A stretch of DNA of 64,000 nucleotides from Armigeres subalbatus (GCF_024139115.2 NC_085140.1:29127806-29191805), one strand, 5' to 3'. Positions 36,134 to 48,274 are shown, counted from the first letter of the stretch. Made by a program: numbers and translations. Notes: generated by a model not told the origin, from the letters alone.

Positions 36134-39100
36134 ATCCAGCTTTTTACACGATGATGCCATAATGCTTTGCATCACCCCTTTTGACACATGGTGTGTCCAC
36201 CATAATTTTTGTGGATTGATCTTAGCAATCTGTAAATTTGAAATTTTCCTTGAAAACAACGAACTGTCATAGCTTTGCTAGCGTTTGGAGTGTGCTACAG
36301 GAACATGGAATATTGTTTCTCCTCAAAACATATTTTTAATATTGATTTTTTTTTTCAGGAATAAATGAAGGTCGTTTTTTTCGCTTCTGGATGAGTCTCT
36401 CGATTTTCAGTCATTCATCATGTGCTATGAAAAAAAGAACAGTTACACTCCATCGCTTCTATGTCGTTGTAAAATATCTGCTTGGTGGCTTTGGAGAACT
36501 CGTCCAGGAGACATGAGAGCATTTATAAGATTCGATTGAACAATGGTCTGCCAGGTGGCTATCCTCAGAGCTTTCATAAGTAAGGTAATGCCTGAAGGAA
36601 CGTGATTTTTGCTTTATTCAATTCGAATAGAAATTTGAGAGTAAACTCAAAGTTCCTATCCAAATTTTTCCTAATACTTCCTATCTAAAATTATGAAATC
36701 AGAGTAATTCCCCAATTAGTCAGTCGTATGGCCACCCGATTTTTTGCTTAACCATCACTTATTTTGATGAGATAATAAACCACGGCTGTTATCCAGCTGT
36801 CACACTTCAAGGCTACCTTCCGTATCTCATCGTTCTTCTGATTGCAATCAGAAATCATAATTGGTATTCATCGCTAATTGGGGCCCTCCTTAGCCGTGCG
36901 GTAAGATGCGCGGCTACAAAGCAAGACCATGCTGAGGGTGGCTGGGTTCGATTCCCGGTGCCGGTCTAGACAATTTTCGGATTGGAAATTGCCTCGACTT
37001 TCCTGGGCATAAAAGTATCATCGTGTTAGCCTCATGATATACAAATGCAAAAATGGTACCTTGGCTTAGAAACCTCGCAGTTAATAACTGTGGAAGTGCT
37101 TAATGATGAACACTAAGCTGCGGGCGGCAATGTCCCAGTGTGGGAATGTAATGCCAATGAAGAAGAAGATTCATCGCTATATGATTTTTCCTTTTTCTAT
37201 TATACGAGAATAAAAATATCCTCTCCTTGACCCTTAGTAATCATCGGTTGTTCATCAGAAAAAATGCATATATGAATAAAATTCGAAAAATGAACTCAGT
37301 ATCTCATAGGAAATAATTTCACTTTTACATCGCATTTTCAAAACACTTTTTCATAAACTCTTAAAGAAATCTTCAAGCCCGTTGTGTTTTAAGTTGAATA
37401 TCTTTCCTTAAACAACTTATGAGACTCCCGTTGATACGTATCACTCGGAACGTCCGTTAAACCCAACTAACATTTAATGTCAATGTAAATGTTATTTCAA
37501 CTCGTCTATACGGCTTCAAGCTGAATATGTGTGCTATACATATGATCAAGAACTTCTATTCAATGCCTTTACCAGCAAATCTGGCGAATCTATTCAGCTG
37601 TTTTTGACGTGCCTGCACAACTACTTTACAGCATGTTACACAATTTTTTCTCAATCTTTATTAAACCATTTAGTAATATAATTCGCTCCAATGGCGCTTA
37701 TTCAGATTTTTTAAATCTGTTAAATAAATTTAATACAGCCACTGAATTCATTTTGATTAAATATTATTTGAGAGGAGAGTAAATTTCGGAGTTTTTAATG
37801 TTTTTTTGTGAAAACCCAAATATCAATTTTGTTGCTACCTAGATTCGAACTCCTGATCTCCTGATTCAATGGCCGCTGCTCTGTCATCACCGTCACTTTG
37901 ACATATGTAAATAACAAAGAAAATTATGGATGTGCTTCATCGCATACCCTATAGGTTGTTTTAATAACGCAATTTTCAGATTCATACTGTATAAACGTTA
38001 GAAAGAGGCATGCATGGCAATACATGCTGCTTTCAGCACATAAGCTTAAAAAGTATGCTTTCAGCATTATTTCAACCATTATTCAACCATCTGTCAGCAT
38101 GTTCTGTGGGCTAACTTTTATGCATCATCAATCGCTGAAATTGTTTTTAGGCAACATTTAATCGATCTGTATAGATGCTACTCTGGTGCTAATAGTTTAA
38201 CAGTAGCCGTCAACAGCAATGTCGCTTCTAGATGGCTTGTTTTCTTACACAGCGCTTTGTCAGTTGCTATAAGAGCAGGTGAATGCCTTTGTAGCTGCAT
38301 TACAGAAATCAATAGCTCATACACAGCTCCGGCAACAAAAATCAAATGTAAACATTGCGGTTTTGACGTTCCATACTGATAAGCTATAAAAAGAAGAAGT
38401 ATAAGGTTTACTTAAACGTTGTGTAATCTTCAAAGATACAGAAGTTGCCTAGAAGCTTCGTTAGTTCATTTATAGCGCCATTACGCTATATTGTTAGTTC
38501 TATAACAACAGCGAAAACATTTTTATTGTGAATGCTACTCACCGTAATATGGGAAGTTGCTAACAAGCAAATTAATTACATACATCAGCTCTTAACCGAT
38601 AAGCTTTGTTGCTAATTCAGACAGAGCTGTTTTATGACTATATGAAAGCTGCATAAACAATAAAAGATGAAATATATTCGGCACAAACTGACTAGCTGAT
38701 AGATATTTGGGTAATAGTCGAGTTAAAGTTTAAGGGATTATTTGCGGAGGCTTTTCTTTTATTCAGCATTGGCTGCTTTTATTCAAATATTATACAGCCA
38801 AAAGCTAGAAGTTGAAGCTTTTAGCACCAAAATTGTTAGTTGGGAATAACATCGATTAGCGCATGTCGTGAAATACACGGACGTCTGCCCGTACTGATAG
38901 AAAGTCCTAAAAATAAATATACAATTAGATTCTTATTTATCGAAATAAAATCTCACAAATTCCTGACAAATTCGTTCGACTACAACAACGCTCGCATTGT
39001 TCACAACATAACTTGCATACATGAAAAATGACAGTTCTGAAACTAACTCATGGCTACTAAGACTAAGGCTAAAAATTATGTACACAGCATATGTCAAATT

Positions 39101-39144
39101 TGGTTCACCCCTTGTTAATTTATGGCTAGCGTAAAAAGCTGGAT
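36134..39144. mobile_element. hAT-like TIR element, copy 2 (3.0 kb, with nested SINE)
   Basis: The left end ATCCAGCTTTTTACACGATG...GCCATAATGCTTTGCATCAC and right end CACCCCTTGTTAATTTATGG...CTAGCGTAAAAAGCTGGAT match the termini of the element at 19745-21402. The interior is AT-rich without a transposase frame and carries the Feilai-like SINE at 36877-37168. No matching 8 bp duplication is visible at the outer ends. Confidence 0.6.
36877..37168 (+). mobile_element. Feilai-like tRNA-derived SINE, full length
   Basis: 292 bp with a tRNA-like head. The A-box-like part is TTAGCCGTGCGGTAAGATGC and the B-box is GGTTCGATTCC. A SINE body follows (GGGCATAAAAGTATCATCGT, GCCTCATGATATACAAATGC, ACTAAGCTGCGGGCGG), ending in GAAGAAGAA. 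An 11 bp target duplication, ATTCATCGCTA, is exact on both sides (36866-36876 and 37169-37179). From memory this is the Feilai family of Aedes; the SINE structure itself is seen directly. Confidence 0.88.
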
Positions 39145-39428
39145 ACTAGAATTTCTACAGGAATGCTACTCAAAAGAAACAACAGTAGGGGGTTTTATTT
39201 GCATTTCTAAGATTACATATTAACTTTGTGATTCTCTGATAAACTTTTTGTTGTAGAAGTTCAGTTCAGATGCTTTGCTAAGGTTAATATATCTTAAGAA
39301 TTTCCAGTACCTCCAGAGCTACGGAAGGTCCCAAATACTCTTAGGATTCTATAGGGATATTCAGTGATGAACTTCATAGTTATTTTTAAAAAATCACCAA
39401 AGAAATTAAAAAAAAAGATTATAGGGGT

Positions 39429-39848
39429 CAGAGTCTATTATATATAGAGTTACGCAAAGAGTGAAGCCAAATCTACCTATTGAACTGTCAAACCGTCTAC
39501 CTATCGAGCAAAGTAAACAAATGATTGTTGGTAAGGCGGAAGTATTGTTATCGCCTGATGATTATTATGGCGAATTAAAATTCATGAATTGAAATGTATT
39601 AGATTTGTTCTAGAAACAGCTTCAAAAAACTTCAATACACCCCCCAATAAAGTTGCAACAAGAAACTCACGTGTTTGCACTCTGTAGGTGACTTTGGTTA
39701 TCGAATTAAAAAGCTTTAGAAGTAATCGCTCCCATGAAGTCACTTGAAGGGTTGAACAAAAATGAAAGTTTTCAACATAATAACAAGAGCATCATTCAGA
39801 ATAAGAGTAAGAAGATCCTCTTTGCGCAACTCTATATAATAGACTCTG
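39429..39848. mobile_element. 420 bp hAT-like MITE with CAGAGTCTATTAT termini
   Basis: The left end CAGAGTCTATTATATATAGA and right end TCTATATAATAGACTCTG are inverted repeats extending about 32 bp (into GTTACGCAAAGAG / CTCTTTGCGCAAC). The flanking 8-mers ATAGGGGT and ATAGGGAT match at 7 of 8. The CAG start and 8 bp duplication suggest the hAT superfamily. Non-coding. Confidence 0.75.
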
Positions 39849-40141
39849 ATAGGGATATTTTGGAAAATTTCTTAACCCCAACAATTTTTTCTTAAAATTT
39901 TTATAACATGTTCGCGAGTCTACATTTTTTTGCATCCTCCTGATGCATCGAAGGTGTGCGAGTTCTAGATACCCTAATACCTGATACACATAACAACATG
40001 ATAACATCATCAAAATGTTCGAATTCATGAAAGTTTATAATTTCCAAGCTGGGTTTAGTTTGATTTTGAATCAGTTGAAATTGTCCATCTTCAAAATTGA
40101 TCGGATTAACCATATGTTTTAGTTATATAAGGTTCGTGGTC

Positions 40142-40660
40142 AAAGGGGGGGGGGGGGGGGATGGGTCTGCCAAATGACCATGATAAGCCACAGGGGGGGG
40201 GGGGGGAAGATGTTCAAAAATATGACCACGTGGTTTCTGGATGGCCCCCTAGTCTCATCATCTCAACATCGTGCACGACGAGGCACGGATGGATAAAAAA
40301 TAAATCACCGGATTTAATCGCCAGAATAAACCACCGGAGCTTTCGGAGAGCGCAATCGAAAAAACGTCTGCTCGTCTCAGAAGCTTGAGGTGAAGGTCGG
40401 TTTAGTACCAAAACAAAATTTTGGAAGTATTGGTGCATTTATTTACTGCAGTAGTTTTGGTGTAATATTTATCACAACATAAACTATTCACATTGAGGTT
40501 GGAGAGCAAATCCCATGCTTCCATCCATTGGTTCCCTATGCAATTGCGATTGTTCGGTTGATCACGGAGTAGCAACTACGAAATGCACGGTCATGATGCT
40601 CATGCTCATATTTATCAACATAAATTATTATTAGAATACACCAAAAAATCGACCGTAGGC
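40142..40660. repeat. G-run repeat related to the 33.7-35.0 kb region
   Basis: Two poly-G runs (about 40146-40160 and 40193-40206) flank AAATGACCATGATAAGCCAC, followed by ATGACCACGTGGTTTCTGGATGG. At the far end are CGGAGTAGCAACTACG and GCTCATGCTCATA. These phrases are shared with 33.7-35.0 kb. No gene is seen up to 41590 either. Confidence 0.45.
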
Positions 40661-41594
40661 CACCACGCTCACTCAACTCCATCCTATGTCGCGATCCCGA
40701 GTGTCCTCCAAACACGTGTTGGTTGCTGTATTCCGTACCGGTGACGTTTGACAGTTTATCAAATAGCAGCGCTCTTACCGCGCTATCAAATTTAGTCACC
40801 TGTCAGTCGCGCTACTGTTATAGCAACGCATTTAGTAGCGACAGGTAAAGTGTCAAGTAATGATACTGCGCTGCCAAACGGCTAAAACGCCCGGTAATCT
40901 TGCTCTAAGCCAATATGTTCAAATTTTTAGGCTACTAGACCATCTTTTGACAATAACAAGCACATCAATAACAGGAAACGACATTTGGCTTCTGTGCGCA
41001 GAAGTATTTAAAAACTTGTTTTTGATTACACTGTGAAAAAGTGCAGTGATAATCACGGAGGAATATTAAATTTACACAAACTGTTGATTTACCCCAAAGT
41101 TTGAGCCAAAGTACAAACGATACAATGAAAAAATATGTTCATTATCATGGAGAGTAAAATCATAGACTAGGTTAGTAATTTGAATATTGGATTTTTGTTC
41201 GAGGCTGTTCGCCGCATTCAAACGCTGGTAAGCGAGAGGTGAGGGAAGAATGCGGGAGACACATTAGCGGACGGATTCCGCAGGTGCCATACTTACTGCC
41301 ATCGTGGTACTCTTCCAACTGTGTCCTTAACAAACAAACAGAAGTTTAACTCGTTTCGATCTGACCCAGAAATCAAAAGAGAAAAAAATACCCCGTGTGG
41401 AGTCATGTTATGTTCGATTGCCATGAAATTTTCAAGAAAGAAGCGTCAACATGTCTATGTGTTAGAACATGACCATGTGATTTAACCACAGTGCCAATCC
41501 GGCACCCTGCGAAGTCCTGGCCCATGGGTCAGGTGCAGTCATTTTTCTTAAAACTATTGATAAAAGAGCGAAAAAGCCCAGAATATTTATGCAC

Positions 41595-42065
41595 ACGTGG
41601 TCAATCATTAATAACCAGTATCAGAAGTTAGTTTCGATACAATTGATTCACCAGGACATGGTTTCGATTGTTCCGGAAACCCGGTTCCCTCAGGGAAGTG
41701 GACAAATTTCGATTAGCCCCGGAACCCATCTTGCGGCATATGAAACTTTATGATTTTGAAAGACAAGCTCAATAGTTGTATTTTTGAAAGATTTTGATTT
41801 TGGACACACTGGTCACGTCCGGAAGTATTCCCGAGAACCTGGCTCCCTCAGAAAAATGGACAAATTTCGACGAAAACAAAAACTCATCCATTCACCTTAT
41901 CTTTCAAAATCACGAAGTTTGTTATGCTGCCAGATGAGTTTCGGAGCTCACCGAATTTTGTTCACTTCCCTGAGGGAACCAGGTTTGAAATATCCGGAAC
42001 CATGTTCTGGCGATGCAATTATATCAAAACTAACTTCTGATACTGGTCAATATTAGTTGACCACG
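41595..42065. mobile_element. Foldback element with GGTCAA..CCAGTATCAGAAG arms
   Basis: Left arm words CCAGTATCAGAAGTTAGTTT and TTCCCTCAGGGAAGTGGACA are answered on the right by TTGTTCACTTCCCTGAGGGA and AAAACTAACTTCTGATACTGG. Arms are about 100-120 bp with small differences, and the inner part holds a second AACCTGG(C/T)TCCCTCAG word. Non-coding. From 42066 to 42750 I see only AT-rich sequence and a short hairpin (42664-42708). Confidence 0.65.
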
Positions 42066-42769
42066 TTTGCCTAAACATTATGGGCATCTCACCTCCGGTG
42101 TACTCCAAATGACATCAGTTGCAATTGCCTATTCTTCGTTAGTCCTTAAATGACAAATCTGGACTAATTTGCGATTTGGCCGTAACTTGTTTTGTAAACA
42201 AACATTGCTTCATGGATTCCGGAGAATGCAAGCGTTTTCATCCCCAAATAAATTCCTTATCTGGTAGAGGAAAGCTTAATCTGTAGGAGCCATACCGTGG
42301 ATCCCTTGAAATGCTTGTTTTATCAGGAATAATTATTTGCCTCCCAATAATGTTCAACCATTGATTGATTGAGTTGCGATTGATTCAATTTTCTATTCTA
42401 GATTTCCACAATCTAAATATCCTCAACTAATTTCTGTTTTTTCCTTACCTGGTATTTTTTTATCAATTATTAGTATTTTCTGTATTATGTAGCCCTCAGC
42501 TGGCTAATCTCTTGCATTATTATCAAGTGTTATATATTTATGTGCCTTTCATACATTCGTACCTACGTCTTCAAATTCCCAAATCTAAATTACGAATTAC
42601 CATTCAAATTTTGAATCTGATGCAAAAATCAGGGACGCTACGAATCAATTTCAGTTTCAGTTTTTTTCGAATCCGTTCTTAGGACCCGAACGGATTCGAA
42701 AAAAAACACTCAAACATCATTACCAAGTTGGTTTCTCGTCATACACTCATTACTCAATGCAACAATTAC

Positions 42770-44577
42770 CTTCAGGGGGATCGTCCTCCAATGACGACTG
42801 CAACTCCGCTTGATCCGCATCTTCCAGGACTGCAGCAGTGGACTCTTCCACCGCTTCCTCTATTGAAAGCACCTCAATCTTTTCATCGATACCAGAAGGA
42901 TCGATTTCGGGTTCATCTTGTTCGAAGCATTCGATTTCCGCAGCATTTGAAATGTCGTGATCTTTAAGATGCTCAATGAGATCAGTTCGTCTGACAATTT
43001 TCTCGTTGCAGCATATCACATAGGAGTGGTTAGTGTTATGTGCCGAGCGAAAATGGAAGCGCAGATCGGTAAAAGTTGGTTTCGTCAGCTTGCAGAGATC
43101 ACAAGTCAATTTAATATGTCTTCGTATAAAATCATCTTCCTGACTCCGATTTGATAGGATCTCAACATTTCTCTGGCGTTGAATAGTTTTAACTTCAGAA
43201 ACTGACTCCACGCACTTTTTGTCGTTTATTATACGATCTTTGTTCTCCTCTACTATCAGCGACTTCGAATCGACTCCGATCGACTGCTCTTCGTCCGAAT
43301 GTTTGGTTTGCTTGTGCAGAGTTAGAGCCTCATAGCTCTTGTACCGTTTCTGGCATATCGTGCATTGAAAGGCATTTGGATCGACATGGCATTTGACGTG
43401 AGCCAGCAGAAGACATCGTCTGTAGAACTTTTTGTCGCAGCAAACAACATAAGCATTGTGTTCCTCGTGCTCGTTTTTGAAATGAATTCTTAGATTTGTT
43501 AAATCAGCCGCCACCTCACCGCAAAGGTCACACGTCATAGTAAAATTTTTGCTAAGAAATTCATCTTCTTCCAACCGCGTTTTCCTCATTTTCGCTGCTG
43601 CTTCTGCAACAGCCTCTTCACTTATACCCTGTTCGTCTGAAGCTTCCTTGTGCCGATTTTTCGACTTTGAAAGCTGCTTAATGACAGGCTCCGTATCATG
43701 TTCAAGGTCTTCATCCGGATGCTTGACTTGCCGGTGCATAATCATTGCATCTTTGCTCTTGTATCTTCTTTGGCACAGTTCACATTTGAAGGCATCCGGG
43801 TCAGTGTGCCATCTGACGTGGTTCAGAAGGTCGTAACGTCTGATGAACCGTTTTTCACAGCACAAAACGTATGCATCATCGCGATTGTGTACAGAACGAA
43901 AATGATCACGTAAAAGGGGAAAGGTGGGAGAGGTCGCGCCACACAGGTCACAAGTCAATGTGAAGTGTTTCATAAGAAACTGATCGTCCTTGTCAGATTT
44001 TTGCGATTTTGATAGTTTCATTTCCGTGCCGCTATCATCATTACAGGATTTCTTTAGATAACTATTACGAATAATACTTGCACTGGTGGTTCCATTTTTA
44101 GTTTTCATCTTCGAGGTCTTTTTGGTCGGAGGCTCGTACGAAGAATCACTTGAAAACCCTGGAGCATCTTCAGAAAAAATTGCTTTGTTTTCTGCATCAC
44201 TGTTGACTTCGAGCTTGACCTCTTCAAACATCAGTTCGCAGTCCAGTAGCAGATCGAGTGTGTTCGGCGCCGTGATGAGAGTTTCCTGATTCTGACGTAC
44301 TTTCTCCGAGTATTGGTAGAACTCAGTGATAGTGTAGCAACATGTTTGGCAAACATCGGAGCTCCATTCGGTCTTGGCTTCAACCTGAAAAACGTATGAA
44401 AATTATGAGCACAGTATTTGAACATCTTGAACCATTCAGAATCATTTAGAAACTTACCGGAAAACTGAAAACTTTTTGCATCTTCTGCTTCAATTGAGGA
44501 CTTTTGATGGTAGTGTAACTTTCGACAAACGGATCTAGGCAAAGCCGACATCCACCAAAGCCTTCTTTCACAGACAT
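42770..44577 (-). CDS. 5' exons of a giant ZAD/C2H2 zinc-finger gene
   Basis: Exons 44577-44458 (40 codons) and 44384-42770 (538 codons plus one base), joined in phase 0 across a 73 bp GTAAGT...TTTCAG intron. Exon 1 has the first ZAD pair and helix (GCRLCLDPFVESYTTIKSP... ending VFSFP). Exon 2 has the second pair and helix (SSDVCQTCCYTITEFYQYSE, then KVRQNQE). After an acidic linker come finger modules 1-3 (about residues 172-263, 312-395 and 475-527). Modules 1 and 2 have three fingers (CDLC, CC-type, CELC/CTIC); module 3 lacks its third. If translation simply read on, it would stop at 42750 with no C-terminal fingers, unlike every neighbour. Splicing at AAG|GTAATT (42770/42769) to the acceptor at 27072/27071 instead gives a 1323-residue, 26-finger protein. 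The gene is divergent from the ZAD gene at 45001. Confidence 0.88.
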
Positions 44578-45000
44578 TTTTGTTGTATCCGAGCATCAGC
44601 CTGTGTTCAAACAACCTGCTGCTAATAATTTGAAGAAAACGGTTTAATTTTATAAATAATCAAAGATCTCAAATAGACGATTAAATAGGTATTTAGTAGA
44701 TTTTTTTATTTACCAAACACTGACTGACAGCGTTCTGCTATGATGATTACACGGCCAGAAAAAGTATCTGATTTTAGGCACTATTTACTCTGGATTTTGA
44801 GTTGTTTGAACATCGTTTTGGGTAGACGGGTTGAATAGTGGTAGTAATTCTAATGTATTTTATCTTAACGTGTGGGGGCGTTCCATTTTACGACCCCGCC
44901 CTTTTAGAAGCAACTCCACATTTTACAGTGTTTACAAACAAGAAGTGAATTACGAGAAAATAAATTAAATGAAATTTATTCGGCCCTCAACATCGAAAAA
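44578..45000. promoter_or_regulatory. Divergent intergenic region of two ZAD genes
   Basis: Only 423 bp separate the start codons at 44577 (minus) and 45001 (plus), so both promoters and 5' UTRs must lie here. I see no TATA box at a convincing place and no clear MITE. A GC-richer stretch (GTGGGGGCGTTCCATTTTAC, 44873-44892) is nearer the plus-strand gene. Confidence 0.5.
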
Positions 45001-46567
45001 ATGGAAAACTCGTCGCCCTTAGGTTGTCGTTTATGCCTGGATCCGTTTGCGGATAATTTTGATTCCATCGATAACTTGAAAGAACAGATGGAGAAGGTGT
45101 TCCAATTTGCGGTAAGGATGACCCGTGGATATATACAAAAGGTCAGAGAAAGATATGCCTTTCTTCCAATTTCAGATAGTTTCCAAACAAGGATTTTCCA
45201 CCATCGTTTGCCAGAGTTGTTCTTACAAGGTTTGCGAATTCTACAAGTACTCGGAAAAAGTGCGAGTCAATCAGGAATTGCTGGCCACAGACACAAAACA
45301 TGCTTCTGAGTTACCATCAAATGACATCAAAGCAGAACCAACTATACCGATTAATGTCGTTGAAGACATTCATTGCGAGATAAACTCTACTGGCGACAAA
45401 CAACTGGATCTCAAAGAAGAATCGGAAGCGGAACTAGTAGATGATGGCCAATGCCAAAGCGACGATTCGTATAAGCCACCTGTTCAAACCAGCAACGCTA
45501 AACGAAAAGGACGACGTCGGCGACAGCCACAGTCCAGTGAAGATTCGGATTCCTTCGACTCTGAGGACGATGTCAAATTGCGACCTAAAAGGAAGCTAAC
45601 AAGTAATCCTAAGTCCCGAGAACAGCGGGAAAAGGATGAGAAGCTGATAAACGAGTTTTACCGCATGATGTGCGATGTGTGCAGTTTTGTTTCGGAAGAT
45701 TATGAATCGTTACGTCAACACTTCAGAGACGACCATGGACGGAAAAGTTTTGTGACTTGCTGCAAAAAGAAGTTAACGTCCCGAAAAATGCTCCTTGACC
45801 ACATCGCATATCACAAGAATCCAAATGTGTTCCAATGTGACCAATGTAATAAATCCTATAAAAACGTTGATTACCTTAAGGTGCATAAAGAAAACATTCA
45901 CAGTAGTGAAGACAAGGAACAATCCTTCGGATGTGACGAGTGTGACAAAAGCTTTTCGAAGAAGTATCAACTGAAGCAACATCAGGAGAAACATAAAAAG
46001 ATTCAATGCCAAATTTGCAACAGGTTCCTTTCGACCAGCCTTACGCTCAATGCGCACATGGCGAACATGCACAGTGAAAAGAACCGCATTATGGTGTGTG
46101 ACTTTTGCGGGCAAGAGTTTTTGAACAAGTTTTGCTTCGATCGACACTTGGACAAGCACAAAGGAATAGAAGTACCGAAGTTGCAGTGTCAGATCTGTCA
46201 GAAATGGTACAGAGGCGAACGGAACCTGCAAGGTCACATCGAGAACTCGCACAACCAGAAGGGACGCCAGTTCCAGTGTGATATTTGCCACAAGTACTAC
46301 CCGAATGATCGAACGATGAAAAAGCATAAGCGGGATGTGCATGTGGAGGAGCGGTTTGAGTGCGAATTCTGTGGCAAACGGTTTAAGCAGTCGTTTAACT
46401 TGAAGGAACATCGGACGACCCACACCGGCGAGGTGTTGTATTCGTGCGATTATTGTGGCGTTACGAAGAACTCTCGTGCTAATTTATACGTGCATGTCAA
46501 GCAGAAGCACCCGATGGAATGGGCCGAGAGGAAACGGCAACAGGCAGAAGCAAATGCAACTATGTGA
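45001..46567 (+). CDS. ZAD/C2H2 zinc-finger protein (Grauzone-like), 500 aa
   Basis: Exons 45001-45111 (37 codons) and 45176-46567, phase 0, with a 64 bp GTAAGG...TTTCAG intron. The ZAD is split as in its neighbours: exon 1 has GCRLCLDPFADNFDSID ending VFQFA, and exon 2 opens IVSKQGFSTIVCQSC with the FYKYSEKVRVNQE helix. The linker is acidic, with a basic patch (KRKGRRRRQ) that could act as a nuclear localisation signal. Ten fingers follow in the family order: CDVC, CC-type (CCKKKLTSR), CDQC, CDEC, CQIC, CDFC, CQIC, CDIC, CEFC and CDYC, with HTGE before the last and an EWAERKRQQAEANATM tail. Reading through the donor instead of splicing gives an early stop and loses the fingers, which supports the intron. 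It is expected to be a DNA-binding nuclear protein; targets are unknown. Confidence 0.92.
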
Positions 46568-46878
46568 GGGGTTACGACCACGGGGCTAGAATATTCAAAG
46601 GTGGCTGGTTCTACATATGAGAGGCAACATTTGTCGTTTTTAAATAGAATGGTGTTTTGTATCAATTTCGATGTGGCTCAACTTTTAACAGCAACTTGTG
46701 AGTTACTGTAAAGCTGTGAATATTTAATTTATATTCAAAGTATTGTTCATTTTTCAATATCACTCATCATAATAAGAAGTGGAGATCATCGGCTCGAATA
46801 ATAGGAAGTCTAACACAACGATGTCCAACCCTTTTGTAACTTAAGGCTCAAGAAAAGTTGGGCGATGAAATTTCCATT

Positions 46879-47003
46879 CCGCGTCGAATGCAACCTGTTG
46901 CGAGAAAATAGAATAATGCTACATACCAAAAAATGTGTTTCACATTTTTGGTACACACATACAGACATACCTCAACTTGTCAAGATTAGTCGATTGATAT
47001 TAT
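46879..47003 (+). repeat. Interspersed repeat, copy 2 (partial)
   Basis: CCGCGTCGAATGCAACCTGT ... ACACACATACAGACATACCT ... AGTCGATTG follows the order of the copy at 7995-8270 but lacks the long CA run and the terminal hairpin. From 46568 to 46878 only the 3' flank of the preceding gene is seen. Confidence 0.55.
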
Positions 47004-47639
47004 TTACTTCTACTTCTATGGCTCTACATTCCAAATGAAACTTGGCCTGCTTGTCAATACTAACTATATTTTCTCCCACATTAACCTTTTGCCTGTGCTC
47101 AATATGACCTTTGAAAGGCTGCCATTTTTTTTTGTTTTCAACCGATTCTCCTATTTTTTGGTACTTTGATAAAACTTGCCGAGATCTGTGTTCCCTTGAA
47201 AAATCTTTGAAGCTCTGCAGTGTACTTTTATAAAAAAAAAACTTACGTTGTCTGTGCTTTGGGGTCATATTGACTTTTTTATTGTTTGGTCAATTGGTTT
47301 TTTTTTAATTTTGAAAATATGTTGGTTTTTTTTATTCATTCGATATAACATCTTTTTCTGAGCTACAACATATTTTGTTCACTCTCATGACCCTAAATTT
47401 CATGTTTAAAATCAATTTTTAAAGTTTTTGAAAACTCTACTGCTTTGGGGCCATCCACAAAGAACGCCACGCCCTTAGGGGGAGGGGGGTTCCGAGCAGC
47501 GTGACGATCCATACAAAAAATTTAGAGGTTTTATACAGACAGTTTGACGGGGGTCGGGGGGGTCGATGTTTGAAAATCACCAGTTATTATGTGACGTACT
47601 TTATGAATCTTCCCGACAGTTAGCTCGCATCGGGTTGAT

Positions 47640-48146
47640 AAAAAGATATTTTAGTTACCAGATAAAGATTGTCGCTTCGGTTCCCTTTGTTCTGCTGTCC
47701 GAAACATGTGTGGTACTTAACCCTTTCCCGCTCACGACTTTTTTCAAAGATTTCAATAGGAAGGAATCATCTTTGACAAAAATGCTAAAACAAAAGTTAA
47801 TTGGCATATCCAAAATTAGTGTAAAAATATTTTTTTTTATTGTATATCAATAATTAATTGATTGTTTTCAATAGTTTCACTATTTGTACTTAAAATTGAT
47901 TATATTTCCAGTGGAACCATAAAGATGTGCCCAATATTCCTTTTTGTTGTTGAAACAGTTCGATGAAGGTTAGAAGGTGCAAAAATTGATGGTGCACCAC
48001 AGACACCATGGGCGGGAGAGGGTTAACTGTCAAATCGTATGTATTTTTCCTGCATTGACATTTAGATCCCCTATCCTCGCCAGCAAAAGATGTTCCGGAC
48101 AGCGACGACAGCGACAATTTTTATCTAGTAACTAAAATATCTTTTG
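47640..48146. mobile_element. Foldback element, AAAAGATATTTTAGTTAC arms
   Basis: Left AAAAGATATTTTAGTTACCA, GATAAAGATTGTCGCT and CTGTCCG are mirrored on the right by CGGACAGC, AGCGACAATTTTTATC and TAGTAACTAAAATATCTTTT. The core also has inverted CCCTTTCCCGC / GCGGGAGAGGG words. Non-coding. The 47.0-47.6 kb stretch before it has only AT-rich sequence and a G-rich GGGGGAGGGGGG segment. Confidence 0.6.
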
Positions 48147-48274
48147 GTTGATAGCTCGGCCCATAAGGGCCCATAGTAAAATGAAGCTATAGGGGTGTTC
48201 AATACGCGAAATTATTATAATATATAGGTTTTTCGAAATTAATTTTATAGTATATAATTAATTAATAGTTCAAC

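Larger units (their letters stand above)
27072..42769 (-). other. 15.7 kb intron of the giant zinc-finger gene (inferred)
   Basis: Donor AAG|GTAATT at 42770/42769 (phase 1) and acceptor CAACAG|TT at 27072/27071 (needs one incoming base). Using both gives a continuous 1323-residue protein, and it explains why the 5' half has a ZAD but no C-terminal fingers and the 3' half has C-terminal fingers but no ZAD. The intron contains a purine tract, SINE and LINE pieces, a P element on the opposite strand, a long inverted repeat and several MITEs. The alternative is two separate broken genes. Confidence 0.75.

Noticed and set aside
42750..42769. Stop codon at 42750 as the true end of the minus-strand zinc-finger protein
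   Set aside because: It would give a protein without the C-terminal fingers present in every neighbour. A phase-compatible donor lies just before it and matches the orphan acceptor at 27072.
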